NCBI RefSeq assembly: GCF_900143085.1
Contig: NZ_FRCZ01000001.1
Coordinates: 1,116,001 to 1,180,000 of the forward strand
DNA: 64,000 nucleotides
Source: Gracilibacillus kekensis
GTDB taxonomy: Bacteria; Bacillota; Bacilli; Bacillales; Amphibacillaceae
Direction of reading: 5' to 3'
The position numbers and the translations under genes were made by a program. The notes below the pieces were generated by a model that saw only the letters and a program-made list of their open reading frames with translations, did not search any database and had not been told where the DNA came from. Below are positions 7,961 through 16,746 of the stretch, one piece after another. Each line of letters opens with the position of its first letter. Position 1 is the stretch's first letter.

Positions 7961-8476
7961 TTATCTTAGTAATGTTTTCAAACATTCAACACCATCGGCA
8001 GAAACTCTTTGATACTTTAATTTTTTCCCTTCTTTTCTTGTTAGAAAGATATATTTCTTATCAGACAATCTATTTAATGAAGTGGAAGGATTTGTAAGTT
8101 TAATTCCATGCTCTTTTAATGCTTCAGATACTTCACGAGTTTTAAATTCATTATCAGGATTTTGTTTCTGGATAAAGTATGCAGTGATTAGAGCCTTATC
8201 TAGATCATTTAGCCCCTCTTTAAATTTCTGATAAAATTCACCCATTGGACAATTAGTATCCAACGTGTTTTCTTCGACTTTAGCCAATTTTTCTTGTTCT
8301 TGCTCTTTTCTTTCTTCAAATTCTTCTACAGAGGTTTCAGGCTCATTTTTAAGTAATTGCGCAATTATATCTACCGTAGTTTCTAAGTCATTCATTTGTT
8401 CTGTTACAAACTTTTCCGTCCCTTCAAGCTCAATATCACCTGTTTGAACGTTAATTTTAACCTTAGCGTTTTCCAT
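7961..8476 (-). CDS. Unknown protein with acidic coiled middle and C-terminal winged helix
   Basis: A 171-residue protein. Residues 1-40 form strands with VQTGDIELEGTEKFV, residues 45-85 are a Glu/Lys-rich probable coiled coil, and the last 80 residues look like a winged helix (EVSEALKEHGIKLTN, TSLNRLSDKKYIFLTRKEGK). The start has AGGGAGG 7 nt upstream and sits 12 nt after the stop of the preceding gene, so the two form an operon. I know no function. The N-terminal motif of the GD(I/L)ELEG type recurs in proteins of defence islands, which is consistent with the neighbours here but is only an impression. Confidence 0.6.
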   Translation of the reverse strand: MENAKVKINVQTGDIELEGTEKFVTEQMNDLETTVDIIAQLLKNEPETSVEEFEERKEQEQEKLAKVEENTLDTNCPMGEFYQKFKEGLNDLDKALITAYFIQKQNPDNEFKTREVSEALKEHGIKLTNPSTSLNRLSDKKYIFLTRKEGKKLKYQRVSADGVECLKTLLR

Positions 8477-8488
8477 TACTTTTCCTCC

Positions 8489-9220
8489 CTATTTTTTTAT
8501 ACCCGATTTATATAGTAATTCCTCAATAGTTGCTCGATAGTTAAGCATTACATGGTCTATATCATTTTTTCTAGCATTGAAGTATATTTTATGAGCTGAA
8601 AAATTGCCTAATTCTCTAAAAATATCTAAACATTCTTTGGTATTTCTGGAAAGAGATATCGTGGTATTGTTTTTCACATTTTTAATAATATCGGATAACA
8701 TTTTAAAATTATTAGAGCTATCTTTTATTTCTGAATCAATACCATATTTTTCATATGTATGAATTAATAGTATCTCAAGAAACCTCCTCATAAGTACAGC
8801 ACAGCCGTCAAAGATGTTATTTTCATATGAAGCATTAATTTGTTTAGCTAATCGTTCAAGATAACCCCTGGTGTTTATATAGGATGATTTATCTAAGACC
8901 GAATTAAATGATTCAATTTCATTAAAATTACTTAATGAAGGAATTGATATGTCGTTTTTAAGTGCCATATATAAACTTGCGTGTAGCTTGTAATGATTGT
9001 CCCTTTTCCCCTTAACAAAAAGTTTAGATTTGTTCAGCTTTGTCTTTAAGCGGGACTTGTTTGGTGACGCTAATCCTAATTCGACAAAAGTTTCACATAT
9101 TTCATCCAGTGACACTTCATTTATACCACTATTAGTTTGAAAATAAATTAAAAATTTAACTTTCTCGATTTCGGATTTTGTATAAAAACCAACATTATCT
9201 AAAAGCTTACTTGAAATCAT
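8489..9220 (-). CDS. Unknown protein with C-terminal DUF4145-like helical domain
   Basis: A 243-residue soluble protein. The front half has a helix-rich DNA-binding look (VSLDEICETFVELGLASPNK). The back half includes DGCAVLMRRFLEILL, a long linker, and LGNFSAHKIYFNARKNDID, the pattern of DUF4145/HEPN-like domains with an Arg and an SAH motif. HEPN-type proteins are often RNases in toxin and abortive-infection systems, but the canonical RxxxxH is not clear here. It is the first gene of a two-gene operon with 7961-8476, between the two NUDIX/helicase copies. A sensor-effector defence pair is possible; this is inference. Confidence 0.6.
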   Translation of the reverse strand: MISSKLLDNVGFYTKSEIEKVKFLIYFQTNSGINEVSLDEICETFVELGLASPNKSRLKTKLNKSKLFVKGKRDNHYKLHASLYMALKNDISIPSLSNFNEIESFNSVLDKSSYINTRGYLERLAKQINASYENNIFDGCAVLMRRFLEILLIHTYEKYGIDSEIKDSSNNFKMLSDIIKNVKNNTTISLSRNTKECLDIFRELGNFSAHKIYFNARKNDIDHVMLNYRATIEELLYKSGIKK

Positions 9221-10061
9221 ATAAAAATATCATCCCTTACCCCATTCATATAGTTCCTATTTCATCATACCATAGTCTCTATTTTTTAAAAAGAAGTAAA
9301 ATTTTTGAAGATAAAGATTCACAAAATTACTTTTTTAGCACTGAATTCTTGAGCGTGTTAAAATGAGAAAAAGATTTTTTTTCGAAATTAAAGAATGCAA
9401 ACGTAGAAAGTTATTAGAACAAGATGATTTTTATACTAGGTGGAGTAACAGAAACACATGGTGCGTTACTATTAGATTGTGAAGCATAATAATCGCTGAA
9501 GTATTTGTGTAGAAAATGGCAGAGCAGAAACAAAAGGGTTGGCCCCTAGTTACTTGTTGGGCATATAGGGAGGTCTATTTTCTATTGATTCAGTAAAATG
9601 ACAAAACAAGCAATGCAATCAAGTAAGCTCCAAAACCAAAAATCACCATAATAGATGCATACATGCGCTTAAGCATCCCCTCTTTCAAAGATGGGATTAT
9701 CTTACCCTACGTTAAAGTATACTACCCTTTTTTAGTATACCAAAATAGTCATGAACATACGTTTGATTATATGGATTCTCTGTTCCTTACGATAAATGGC
9801 TGCTGAGAGCTAGAAATACCTCTTAATTTAGCAGTTGGGCTATGATAATATTTGACCTAATTGCGTATTGAAATTAGAAGTATGCAAAAAAAGCACTCAA
9901 ATTAATGTGAATATTAAATAATTACTCACACAATTCCTTCTCTTATAAATCCTCATTAAACAGTTCCTAGTAAACGTTCTAAGAGCATTTTCCACTATAG
10001 TCTAGCTGTTCTATCCATTCCATGCTAAAATGAATGACAAATATAAATATCGGGGGTTCAT
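9221..10061. other. Spacer with a degenerate holin-like toxin locus
   Basis: 840 bases. The first 300 hold only short frames, such as a plus-strand 39-codon frame at about 9363-9482. The segment 9540-9760 is a third copy of the toxin locus (see 9590-9676), with part of the CCCCTA/TAGGGAGGTCTATTTT terminator but no antisense promoter or ATAACCCGTAG hairpin. 9770-10040 shows no clear signal apart from the leader of NUDIX 2. Confidence 0.5.
9590..9676 (-). pseudogene. Holin-like toxin, frameshifted copy
   Basis: Reads MLKRMYASIMVIFGFGAYLI then ALLVLSFY and stops, 28 residues. Compared with the intact toxin at 5561-5656 the core VIFGFG-LIALL is kept. A one-base loss followed by a one-base gain changes the tail and creates TGA in place of SLINRK. 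The promoter -10 TGG-TATACTAAAA is conserved upstream (about 9736-9745). The AGGTCGGCTAATC leader motif is partly lost. With no antitoxin RNA promoter visible, survival of the cell may depend on the toxin being inactive. Confidence 0.65.
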
Positions 10062-10472
10062 ATGAAGAAGAAAGTTAAAGTAGTAGCGGCGGTGATAAAA
10101 AACGATCAAGAGGAGATTTTATGCGCATTAAGATCGCATGATATGTCAATTCCAAACAAGTGGGAGTTTCCAGGTGGTAAAGTAGAAAAAGGCGAGAATT
10201 TGCAGGAGGCATTAGAACGTGAAATACAGGAAGAAATGAAATGTTTTATAAAAGCTGGCGATGTCATTTATGATCATACACATGAATACGATAGCTTCAT
10301 TATAAATTTAATTGCGCTAGATGCAAAAATTGTTTCGGGAACACCTATCGTAACGGAGCATACTAAGTTACTTTGGTTACCAAAAGAAAACCTTGATTCC
10401 ATTGTTTGGGCCCCTGCAGATATCCCTGCTGTAGAAACATTAATCAAGCAAACAGAAAGAGCACATCAATAA
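10062..10472 (+). CDS. NUDIX hydrolase (MutT-like), copy 2
   Basis: A 136-residue paralogue of the NUDIX at 5795, starting MKKKVKVVAAVIKNDQEEIL. The Nudix box is intact: GGKVEKGE, seven residues, REIQEEM. It shares NKWEFPGGK, HTHEYDSFII and VWAPADIPAVE with copy 1. The ribosome site is a modest GGGGG 7 nt before the ATG. It is flanked upstream by the toxin remnant in divergent orientation and downstream by a convergent full-length helicase. Likely reaction: hydrolysis of a nucleoside triphosphate to monophosphate and pyrophosphate. A role tied to the helicase is inferred only from the repeated pairing. Confidence 0.88.
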   Translation: MKKKVKVVAAVIKNDQEEILCALRSHDMSIPNKWEFPGGKVEKGENLQEALEREIQEEMKCFIKAGDVIYDHTHEYDSFIINLIALDAKIVSGTPIVTEHTKLLWLPKENLDSIVWAPADIPAVETLIKQTERAHQ

Positions 10473-10490
10473 AATGAATGTGCTCTTTCT
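10454..10490. terminator. Bidirectional terminator between NUDIX 2 and the helicase
   Basis: AGAAAGAGCACAT pairs with ATGTGCTCTTTCT. The stem overlaps the end of the NUDIX reading frame (stop at 10472) and ends 2 nt before the helicase stop, so it serves both genes. Confidence 0.8.
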
Positions 10491-10491
10491 A

Positions 10492-13371
10492 TTAACCGAT
10501 ATCTTCATGTAGATAATCATAGATAGCTTGATCGACACTTTCCTGTAAATGTAGATCCATTGTAACAACTGGCAGCTCTTCGCCATTCTTTCCAGCCATT
10601 TTTGTTTCTTCCACAGATGATTGGTCAGGGATTGCCTCTCCTAGATAGTAAAAATCATTTCCTTCATCGTCATCCTTTTTCACAAAAACGTGAATATCTA
10701 TACCTTTTTCTTCTGCTTCGATAATATCGATCACTTCTTGAGAAGTCTTTCTCCTTCTACTTCTTGTGTACCAATGTAAGACTTCAGGACTCTTGAAAGT
10801 ATCTTCGTAGTTAACACTTTCTTCCACATCATCTTTTTTGTGATATGTAACAAAGATCGGACATGTTTGATGCTTTGTTTTATAGCCATACATGGTAGAG
10901 TGTTCATCATTTTCCCAATTCAAATATTTACAAACATCTTTACGGGAGTATTTTTCTAGCCTTTTTAAGGATCCCTTTGACTCAAATCTCTCTGATCGTT
11001 TCTCTGCAACATATAATGCGTCCTCTATTAATTGAACAAACCATGATTGATTGAGATACTGCTTGCCCTTTTCGCATAACGTATAACCTTCACCTGACAC
11101 CTCGACAATCGGTTCATTTCCATATTTTTTTCGATCTGCTTCTGTATAGAAATCCAAACCGCATATTCTTTCGATAGATTGTATGGTTTGATCATCTACT
11201 GGTAAACCTTTTGATACGAGCATATCGATAAATGTGTTTTTACTCAAGGAACCTGATTTCACCAAGCTTTGTAATAGGATTATTTCATGTTTTCTTTTAC
11301 CTGGTAGAACTTCTTTCGAAATAAAAGTTAAGATTTGCTGCGCATGCTTTGGAATTGCTTCTACTTCTTCTTTCATTGCTTGTAGAAAATCTAGCATATT
11401 ATCTTTTTTATCTACAATCACTGTTGGGTCGATCGAGTTATGATCATAGAAATCTCGTAATAAAGGTATGCGTCCAATTCGCATTTTTAATGTTTGATAA
11501 GCATCCTTTAATACTTTCATATGCATAAGATTGGCTGTTTGAATCGATTGGTAGATTCGCTCTTTTGCCACTGCTTCAAAATTAATGGTAGAAGTACCCT
11601 TAATATAACTAGTATCAATCATTTTCCGGCGAATCGAGTCTTTATTTTGCGAATTATCACCAGATAAAGCAATTGGAATCAAGAAATTATTCTGATAGTT
11701 TCCTATGAAATCTATAACTGTAAGATATTCCTTAGTAGCGTGTTTACGTAATCCTCGACCTAACTGTTGAATAAAAATAATACTCGAATCTGTTTGCCTT
11801 AACATAACTACCTGGTTTATCGCAGGTATATCAATACCTTCATTAAAAATATCCACAGTGATGATATAATCTAATTCACCATTTTCAAGTCTGTTTACTT
11901 GATACTGTCTAACTTCCTGTAGATCATCACCTGTCAAAGCTACTGTTTTTATACCACGATGATTAAAATGCTCTGACAAAGCCTTGGCTTCTTTTTTCGT
12001 ACTGCAAAACATTAAACCTCTTACTTTATCACTGGAGTGACTATAGTAATCTATTTTTTCAATAATACGTGTTACTCGCTCGTCTGATATTAATTGATTA
12101 AAGGTCGTAACATCTTTTACCTCTCCATCAATTTCTAAATCGGTCACACCATAATAATGAAAAGGTACTAGCATGTCTTCTTCTAATGCTTCTTGGAGTC
12201 TAATTTCATAAGCTATATTATAATCAAACAGCTTGAATAGATCATAGCCATCCGTTCTCTCAGGTGTTGCGGTCATTCCTAGCAAAAATTCTGGTTTAAA
12301 ATGATCGATAATTCGTTGATACGAAGTAGCGCCCGCTCGGTGACTTTCATCAATTAATATGTAATCAAACAGATCTTTGTCTAACTGCTGCAGCGTGTCT
12401 TCTTTTGAAATAGTTTGAACGGTAGCAAAAACATATTTCCGATCAATTTGTTTACTACTTCCTGAAAGAATCCCAAAGTCATTTTCATTTCCACCTAAAA
12501 GCTGCATAAAATCTTGCTTTGCTTTTTGCAAAATCTGTTCACGATGGACGATAAATAACATCCGCTCAGGCCTTACTGTTCGCACATCAAAAGCAGCTAA
12601 ATAGGTCTTCCCAGTACCAGTTGCCGAAATAATTAAAGCTCGGTCTTGGTTCTGGTTTCTAATGGCCTCGATACCTTTTAATGCTTGGACTTGCATACTG
12701 TTAGGCTCTATGGTCAATGCGTTTTCTACTTTATTGCTGTTATAACTAGAAGGCATTTCAGCAACCTTCTGCGGCTGAAGCTGTTCCCATGTTTCCTGGT
12801 ATTGGTTAATCCATTCGTTCGTTAATGGTGTTGAAGTATTCCACAGTTCATTAAATTGCATTTGAAAATAATCAAGTAATTCTCCGTTATCATGTGAGGT
12901 CAGCTTGATATTCCATTCATAGTTCACTTGTAAAGCATGCGCAGATAAATTAGAACTACCGACAATTAAAGTGGCATAGTCTTCGTGTTGAAAAATATAG
13001 CCTTTTGAGTGAAAGCCCTCTACATCAGAAATTCGCACATCGACATTTTTTAATTTGAGTAATTCACGAAAGATCTTAGGCTGATTAAAGTACTGATAAG
13101 TAGAAGTAAGAATGCTACCTTTTACACCTTTATTATGTAAATCTAGTAAATGTGATTTCAAAGTTGCCAGTCCACTTTCGGTAATGAAAGCAACAGAAAA
13201 TAAAAATGATTGGCAATTTTTTAACTCATCTATTAACGATGTCAGTACATTTTGCTTTTTTTGTTCATTATTTAATAATAGCTCAGGCTTGAATTTACCA
13301 TTGTAATTCGAGTATTTATCAATAAGACCTTTATGATAGGATTGCTGTAATTTGTTTATTAAGTTAGACAT
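10492..13371 (-). CDS. PLD-domain DEAD/DEAH helicase with DUF3427-like C-terminus
   Basis: A 959-residue protein. Residues 1-200 are a phospholipase-D-like nuclease domain with one HKD-type motif (FHSKGYIF, then GSSNLSAHALQVNYEWN). A superfamily 2 helicase follows: Walker A SATGTGKT near 250, DESH near 342, GMTATPERTDG, and motif VI QQLGRGLRKH near 535. The C-terminal 400 residues are helical, with the DUF3427-like VLHWYTRSRRR and FVKKDDDEGNDFYYLGEA at the end. Such proteins are found in defence islands and resemble fused restriction nuclease-translocases. It converges on NUDIX 2, and a promoter region shared with the McrB operon lies at 13372-13648. This is the intact counterpart of 6279-7571, though from a different subfamily. 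Confidence 0.88.
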   Translation of the reverse strand: MSNLINKLQQSYHKGLIDKYSNYNGKFKPELLLNNEQKKQNVLTSLIDELKNCQSFLFSVAFITESGLATLKSHLLDLHNKGVKGSILTSTYQYFNQPKIFRELLKLKNVDVRISDVEGFHSKGYIFQHEDYATLIVGSSNLSAHALQVNYEWNIKLTSHDNGELLDYFQMQFNELWNTSTPLTNEWINQYQETWEQLQPQKVAEMPSSYNSNKVENALTIEPNSMQVQALKGIEAIRNQNQDRALIISATGTGKTYLAAFDVRTVRPERMLFIVHREQILQKAKQDFMQLLGGNENDFGILSGSSKQIDRKYVFATVQTISKEDTLQQLDKDLFDYILIDESHRAGATSYQRIIDHFKPEFLLGMTATPERTDGYDLFKLFDYNIAYEIRLQEALEEDMLVPFHYYGVTDLEIDGEVKDVTTFNQLISDERVTRIIEKIDYYSHSSDKVRGLMFCSTKKEAKALSEHFNHRGIKTVALTGDDLQEVRQYQVNRLENGELDYIITVDIFNEGIDIPAINQVVMLRQTDSSIIFIQQLGRGLRKHATKEYLTVIDFIGNYQNNFLIPIALSGDNSQNKDSIRRKMIDTSYIKGTSTINFEAVAKERIYQSIQTANLMHMKVLKDAYQTLKMRIGRIPLLRDFYDHNSIDPTVIVDKKDNMLDFLQAMKEEVEAIPKHAQQILTFISKEVLPGKRKHEIILLQSLVKSGSLSKNTFIDMLVSKGLPVDDQTIQSIERICGLDFYTEADRKKYGNEPIVEVSGEGYTLCEKGKQYLNQSWFVQLIEDALYVAEKRSERFESKGSLKRLEKYSRKDVCKYLNWENDEHSTMYGYKTKHQTCPIFVTYHKKDDVEESVNYEDTFKSPEVLHWYTRSRRRKTSQEVIDIIEAEEKGIDIHVFVKKDDDEGNDFYYLGEAIPDQSSVEETKMAGKNGEELPVVTMDLHLQESVDQAIYDYLHEDIG

Positions 13372-13648
13372 GTTATCACCTAAATTTAAGTTAGTATTTA
13401 CAGAAAGTATATACTATTTATCCATTGCCGTATAGTTTATTTGACCTATTTATTATTGACAAGTAAGATTTTTCTTTTGTTCTAAATTTATGAATACCTC
13501 CTTAGTCTGCCTATAATTTATAAGGTCTCAAAATTCATAATACACTTATGCAATAGTAAATTCAGCGATATGAACATAGGAATAAGTCCTATAAAAATGG
13601 TACAATTATGTATAACACATACTATAATACAACAAAAAGGGTGAAACC
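13372..13648. promoter_or_regulatory. Divergent promoter region, helicase and McrB operon
   Basis: 277 AT-rich bases between two divergent start codons. AGGGTGA precedes the McrB start. No palindromic operator is evident, so I give no specific promoter positions. Confidence 0.4.
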
Positions 13649-15472
13649 ATGGCAATATACTATGAAAGTCATACAGACGACAGAAAAATAATCTATAACA
13701 CAGCAGAAAAATGGAAAAATGAGTGTTTATTAGATAATAAGTCCATCATTTGGGACGGAGAACACATTTGGACCGAGCAAAATATGAACCGCTTTCGAGC
13801 AATATTTATAGAAAACCCAGACGCTTCAGGTAACAGTTTCGATGACAAGTTAAAAAAACAGCTAGAAAATGAAGCCGAAAGCGTCTATAAATTTGCGATC
13901 GAAATAATGTTTATCTATTATTTGTTTCCTTATAAAGGATCTGTTAGTTATAAAACGAAGATGGAAAAGCTGGAAATGATCGCTTCATGGGGAAGAATAA
14001 AACTTGATCCTTCTTTAAAAGTGTTTGAGGCATTAAAAGACGGACTAGGGGCTACTGGTACTTTCTATAATACTAGCAAGTATTTTGAAATATCCTTTCT
14101 ATTTTTAGCTGTAGAAAAGCTAAAAGGACTCTCATTAGATATTCGAAAAGAAATTTTACATGATCCAAAACAATTGAAACGACATGCGGATGAAATGCGA
14201 CAAAGCCTTGGCAAGCGCGTCCAAATACTACATATATTTTTACACTTGTTGCTACCTAAATACTTCGAATCGATTGCTAGTTGGGGCAATAAGGGACAGA
14301 TCGTAAAGGCATATTCTGAATATATAACAGATGATTCCGTTGAGGATACAGATGAACAACTTTTAATTATCAGAGAAAAGCTTCAAGAGCAATATCCAGA
14401 TAGGCAAATTGATTTTTATAGAATACCTGAAATTGCGGAGGTTTGGCAAAAGAAAAAACCTGAACAAGACCCACCCCAGGATACAGACAACGAATTGAAC
14501 GAGCAGAAAATTGATAGACCTTTGATTATGGAGAATATTGAAAAAGAACTGGAAGGATTAGTATTTGAAAATGTGGATTTGCTACTTAACCAAGTAATGA
14601 CTTCTATTCAGAATGGAAAACATATCATTTTAACAGGTCCTCCAGGCACAGGGAAATCGAAGCTAGCGAGCAAAATTTGCGACATGTATCAGGTTCAAAC
14701 ATCGATGGTAACGGCATCTTCTAATTGGTCAACTTATGAAACGATTGGTGGATATATGCCAGACAAAGAAGGTAACTTACATTTTAATGAAGGAATCTTC
14801 TTAAAGTGCGTCAAGGATACAACTACCAATCAGCCAACAAATAAATGGTTGATTATTGATGAGATTAATCGAGCAGATATCGATAAAGCGTTTGGTTCGT
14901 TATTTTCTGTTTTAACAGGGGATGAAATTACACTTCCTTTTGAGTCAGAAAGTGGTGATTCTATCGTGATGAAACCACAAGGTAAGGAAAAGGATTTTAA
15001 AACAAATGATCATACTTATGTCATTCCGAATGACTGGCGGATTATCGCAACGATGAATACAGTTGACAAAGCTTCTTTATACGAAATGAGTTATGCGTTT
15101 ATGCGTCGTTTCGCTTTTATTCCCGTTACCATACCGAAAAATATTACGCCGAGCTTAGTTCAACAGTATTTAGATGCTTGGAACATGGATACCTATCCAA
15201 ATGTTGATACATTAACGAGTATATGGAAATTAATTAATAACTATCGAAAAATTGGACCGGCTATCGTTTCAGACATTGCGAAACATACCCAGTTCAATGA
15301 TGATTTTACCTCAGCGATTATCTTATATGTGTTGCCACAGTTTGAAGGGTTACCAATATACAAAATGAATGAATTTATCACTAAACTTGACGAACAAACA
15401 GACGCCATCATTGATAAAGACTATCTAACTGACTTTGTGAATGACTTTTTTGAAGCTGGTGGATTGGAATGA
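13649..15472 (+). CDS. McrB-like AAA+ motor of a modification-dependent restriction system
   Basis: A 607-residue protein. Residues 1-280 are a helical region of unknown fold that may read the target. The AAA+ core has TGPPGTGKSKLA at about 328, WLIIDEINRADIDKAFG (Walker B) and IATMNTVDKASL with FMRRFAF, the sensor and arginine part typical of McrB. McrB hydrolyses GTP and drives the McrC nuclease. The canonical MNTxD GTP-binding element appears as MNTVD, which supports McrB over other AAA+ proteins. The gene overlaps the next by 4 nt (ATGA). No methyltransferase is nearby, which fits a type IV system. Confidence 0.87.
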   Translation: MAIYYESHTDDRKIIYNTAEKWKNECLLDNKSIIWDGEHIWTEQNMNRFRAIFIENPDASGNSFDDKLKKQLENEAESVYKFAIEIMFIYYLFPYKGSVSYKTKMEKLEMIASWGRIKLDPSLKVFEALKDGLGATGTFYNTSKYFEISFLFLAVEKLKGLSLDIRKEILHDPKQLKRHADEMRQSLGKRVQILHIFLHLLLPKYFESIASWGNKGQIVKAYSEYITDDSVEDTDEQLLIIREKLQEQYPDRQIDFYRIPEIAEVWQKKKPEQDPPQDTDNELNEQKIDRPLIMENIEKELEGLVFENVDLLLNQVMTSIQNGKHIILTGPPGTGKSKLASKICDMYQVQTSMVTASSNWSTYETIGGYMPDKEGNLHFNEGIFLKCVKDTTTNQPTNKWLIIDEINRADIDKAFGSLFSVLTGDEITLPFESESGDSIVMKPQGKEKDFKTNDHTYVIPNDWRIIATMNTVDKASLYEMSYAFMRRFAFIPVTIPKNITPSLVQQYLDAWNMDTYPNVDTLTSIWKLINNYRKIGPAIVSDIAKHTQFNDDFTSAIILYVLPQFEGLPIYKMNEFITKLDEQTDAIIDKDYLTDFVNDFFEAGGLE

Positions 15473-16746
15473 GGGAAAAAGAAGAGGAAATTTTAGAGGA
15501 GATTTCTGGGTTTCTCCATGGTTATTTGAAATCAGGAAATGTAAGAATTAACTCCTTTTTATCCAAAACGAATGTCAACATCTCTAATCTGCAGCAATTA
15601 TTAACGATACGTTTTCTATTATTAAAGGAAACAAAGCATTTTGTTCAAAAATTACCTTTTTTACTCAAGCAATTTAAAACCACAACAGCTACACGTACAG
15701 AAACAAATATCGGGGAAGTAAGAGGAGAAATTGATTGGGCAGAAACCACCAAGCGTCGTTTAGCTAGAAATCATATAGATCGGACCATCTTTTCAACGAA
15801 TGAAAGTGTTCGATCTTATGATACACCAGAAAATCTAGTATTAAAGGAATTACTAGGGATACTTTACAGACTTCTTTTTCATGATTCCTATCTGAAGGGG
15901 TTTGAAAAGGCTGCATGGTTCTCAGAATGGCAAGAGTTAAAATCCAATATAGAATACGCATTTAAACACAACATATATTTACAGCGAGTCCATTCAGTAC
16001 ATGTTAGTGACCGCACCGTTCAAAAAACACAGAATCACAGAAATAGATTATATCGCGAAGCAGCCCAATTATTAGTATCCTATCGAAAAATAATAAAAGG
16101 TCAGTACAACGAAGAGGATTTAAAAATTTTACTCCGTGAAACCTTTATTGCACCAGAAAATCAGGATGTCTTATTTGAACTATATTGGATTATTCAGATC
16201 ATTAAGCAAAATACGGAAAAGAGTCAATTACATCTAATGGACGGTGGACACAATAAAGTAGCAACATGGGAGGATGATTCTCATATCCATCACCTGTACC
16301 ACGATTCAAGCGGCTCTGATTCTGTTATTTTTCATATTCCAACCAGTGAAATTGAAGGTAGTGGGCATCCATATCTAAAGCAAAAATATCAATCGTTAGA
16401 AGCAACCAAAGATTTAGTACAAAGCATATTTGGGCGTAATGTTACTAGTCATTTATGGCGAGGAAGGCCAGATTTCCTTATTGAATCGTATGATCAAACT
16501 ACCAATAAATTAACGAAGCTGACCATTGGTGAAGTAAAGAATACGTCAAGGGTGGAGTATGCAACGACGGGGTTAGAAGAACTGGTTGAGTATCTTTATT
16601 TGGTGAAGGATCGTAAAGGAAGGTACTTATTGAATAGTGATGTGACGGTTCAAGGAATATTGTGTTTAGATCAGGTAGAATTTGATAGTGGAAGCTTTGG
16701 AATGTTAAAGGTTTTAAGTAGGAGTAATAGGAGGACTCACCTGTGA
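15469..16746 (+). CDS. McrC-like PD-(D/E)XK nuclease subunit
   Basis: A 425-residue protein. The central part contains GEIDWAETTKRRLARN and SYDTPENLVLKELL, features of the DUF2357/McrC-associated region. The C-terminal nuclease shows RPDFLI (Asp about 334) and GEVKNTS (Glu-x-Lys about 355), the PD-(D/E)XK active site. It would cut DNA when driven by the McrB-like protein. It is longer than E. coli McrC (about 350 residues). The start overlaps the McrB stop and its own stop overlaps the GTG of the next gene, so three products are made from one coupled message. A decayed copy of a 59-bp piece of this gene lies at 27249-27307. Confidence 0.82.
   Translation: MREKEEEILEEISGFLHGYLKSGNVRINSFLSKTNVNISNLQQLLTIRFLLLKETKHFVQKLPFLLKQFKTTTATRTETNIGEVRGEIDWAETTKRRLARNHIDRTIFSTNESVRSYDTPENLVLKELLGILYRLLFHDSYLKGFEKAAWFSEWQELKSNIEYAFKHNIYLQRVHSVHVSDRTVQKTQNHRNRLYREAAQLLVSYRKIIKGQYNEEDLKILLRETFIAPENQDVLFELYWIIQIIKQNTEKSQLHLMDGGHNKVATWEDDSHIHHLYHDSSGSDSVIFHIPTSEIEGSGHPYLKQKYQSLEATKDLVQSIFGRNVTSHLWRGRPDFLIESYDQTTNKLTKLTIGEVKNTSRVEYATTGLEELVEYLYLVKDRKGRYLLNSDVTVQGILCLDQVEFDSGSFGMLKVLSRSNRRTHL

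Noticed and set aside
9363-9482. 39-codon plus-strand frame before the toxin remnant
   Set aside because: Highly basic, no recognisable family, no ribosome site; most likely debris.
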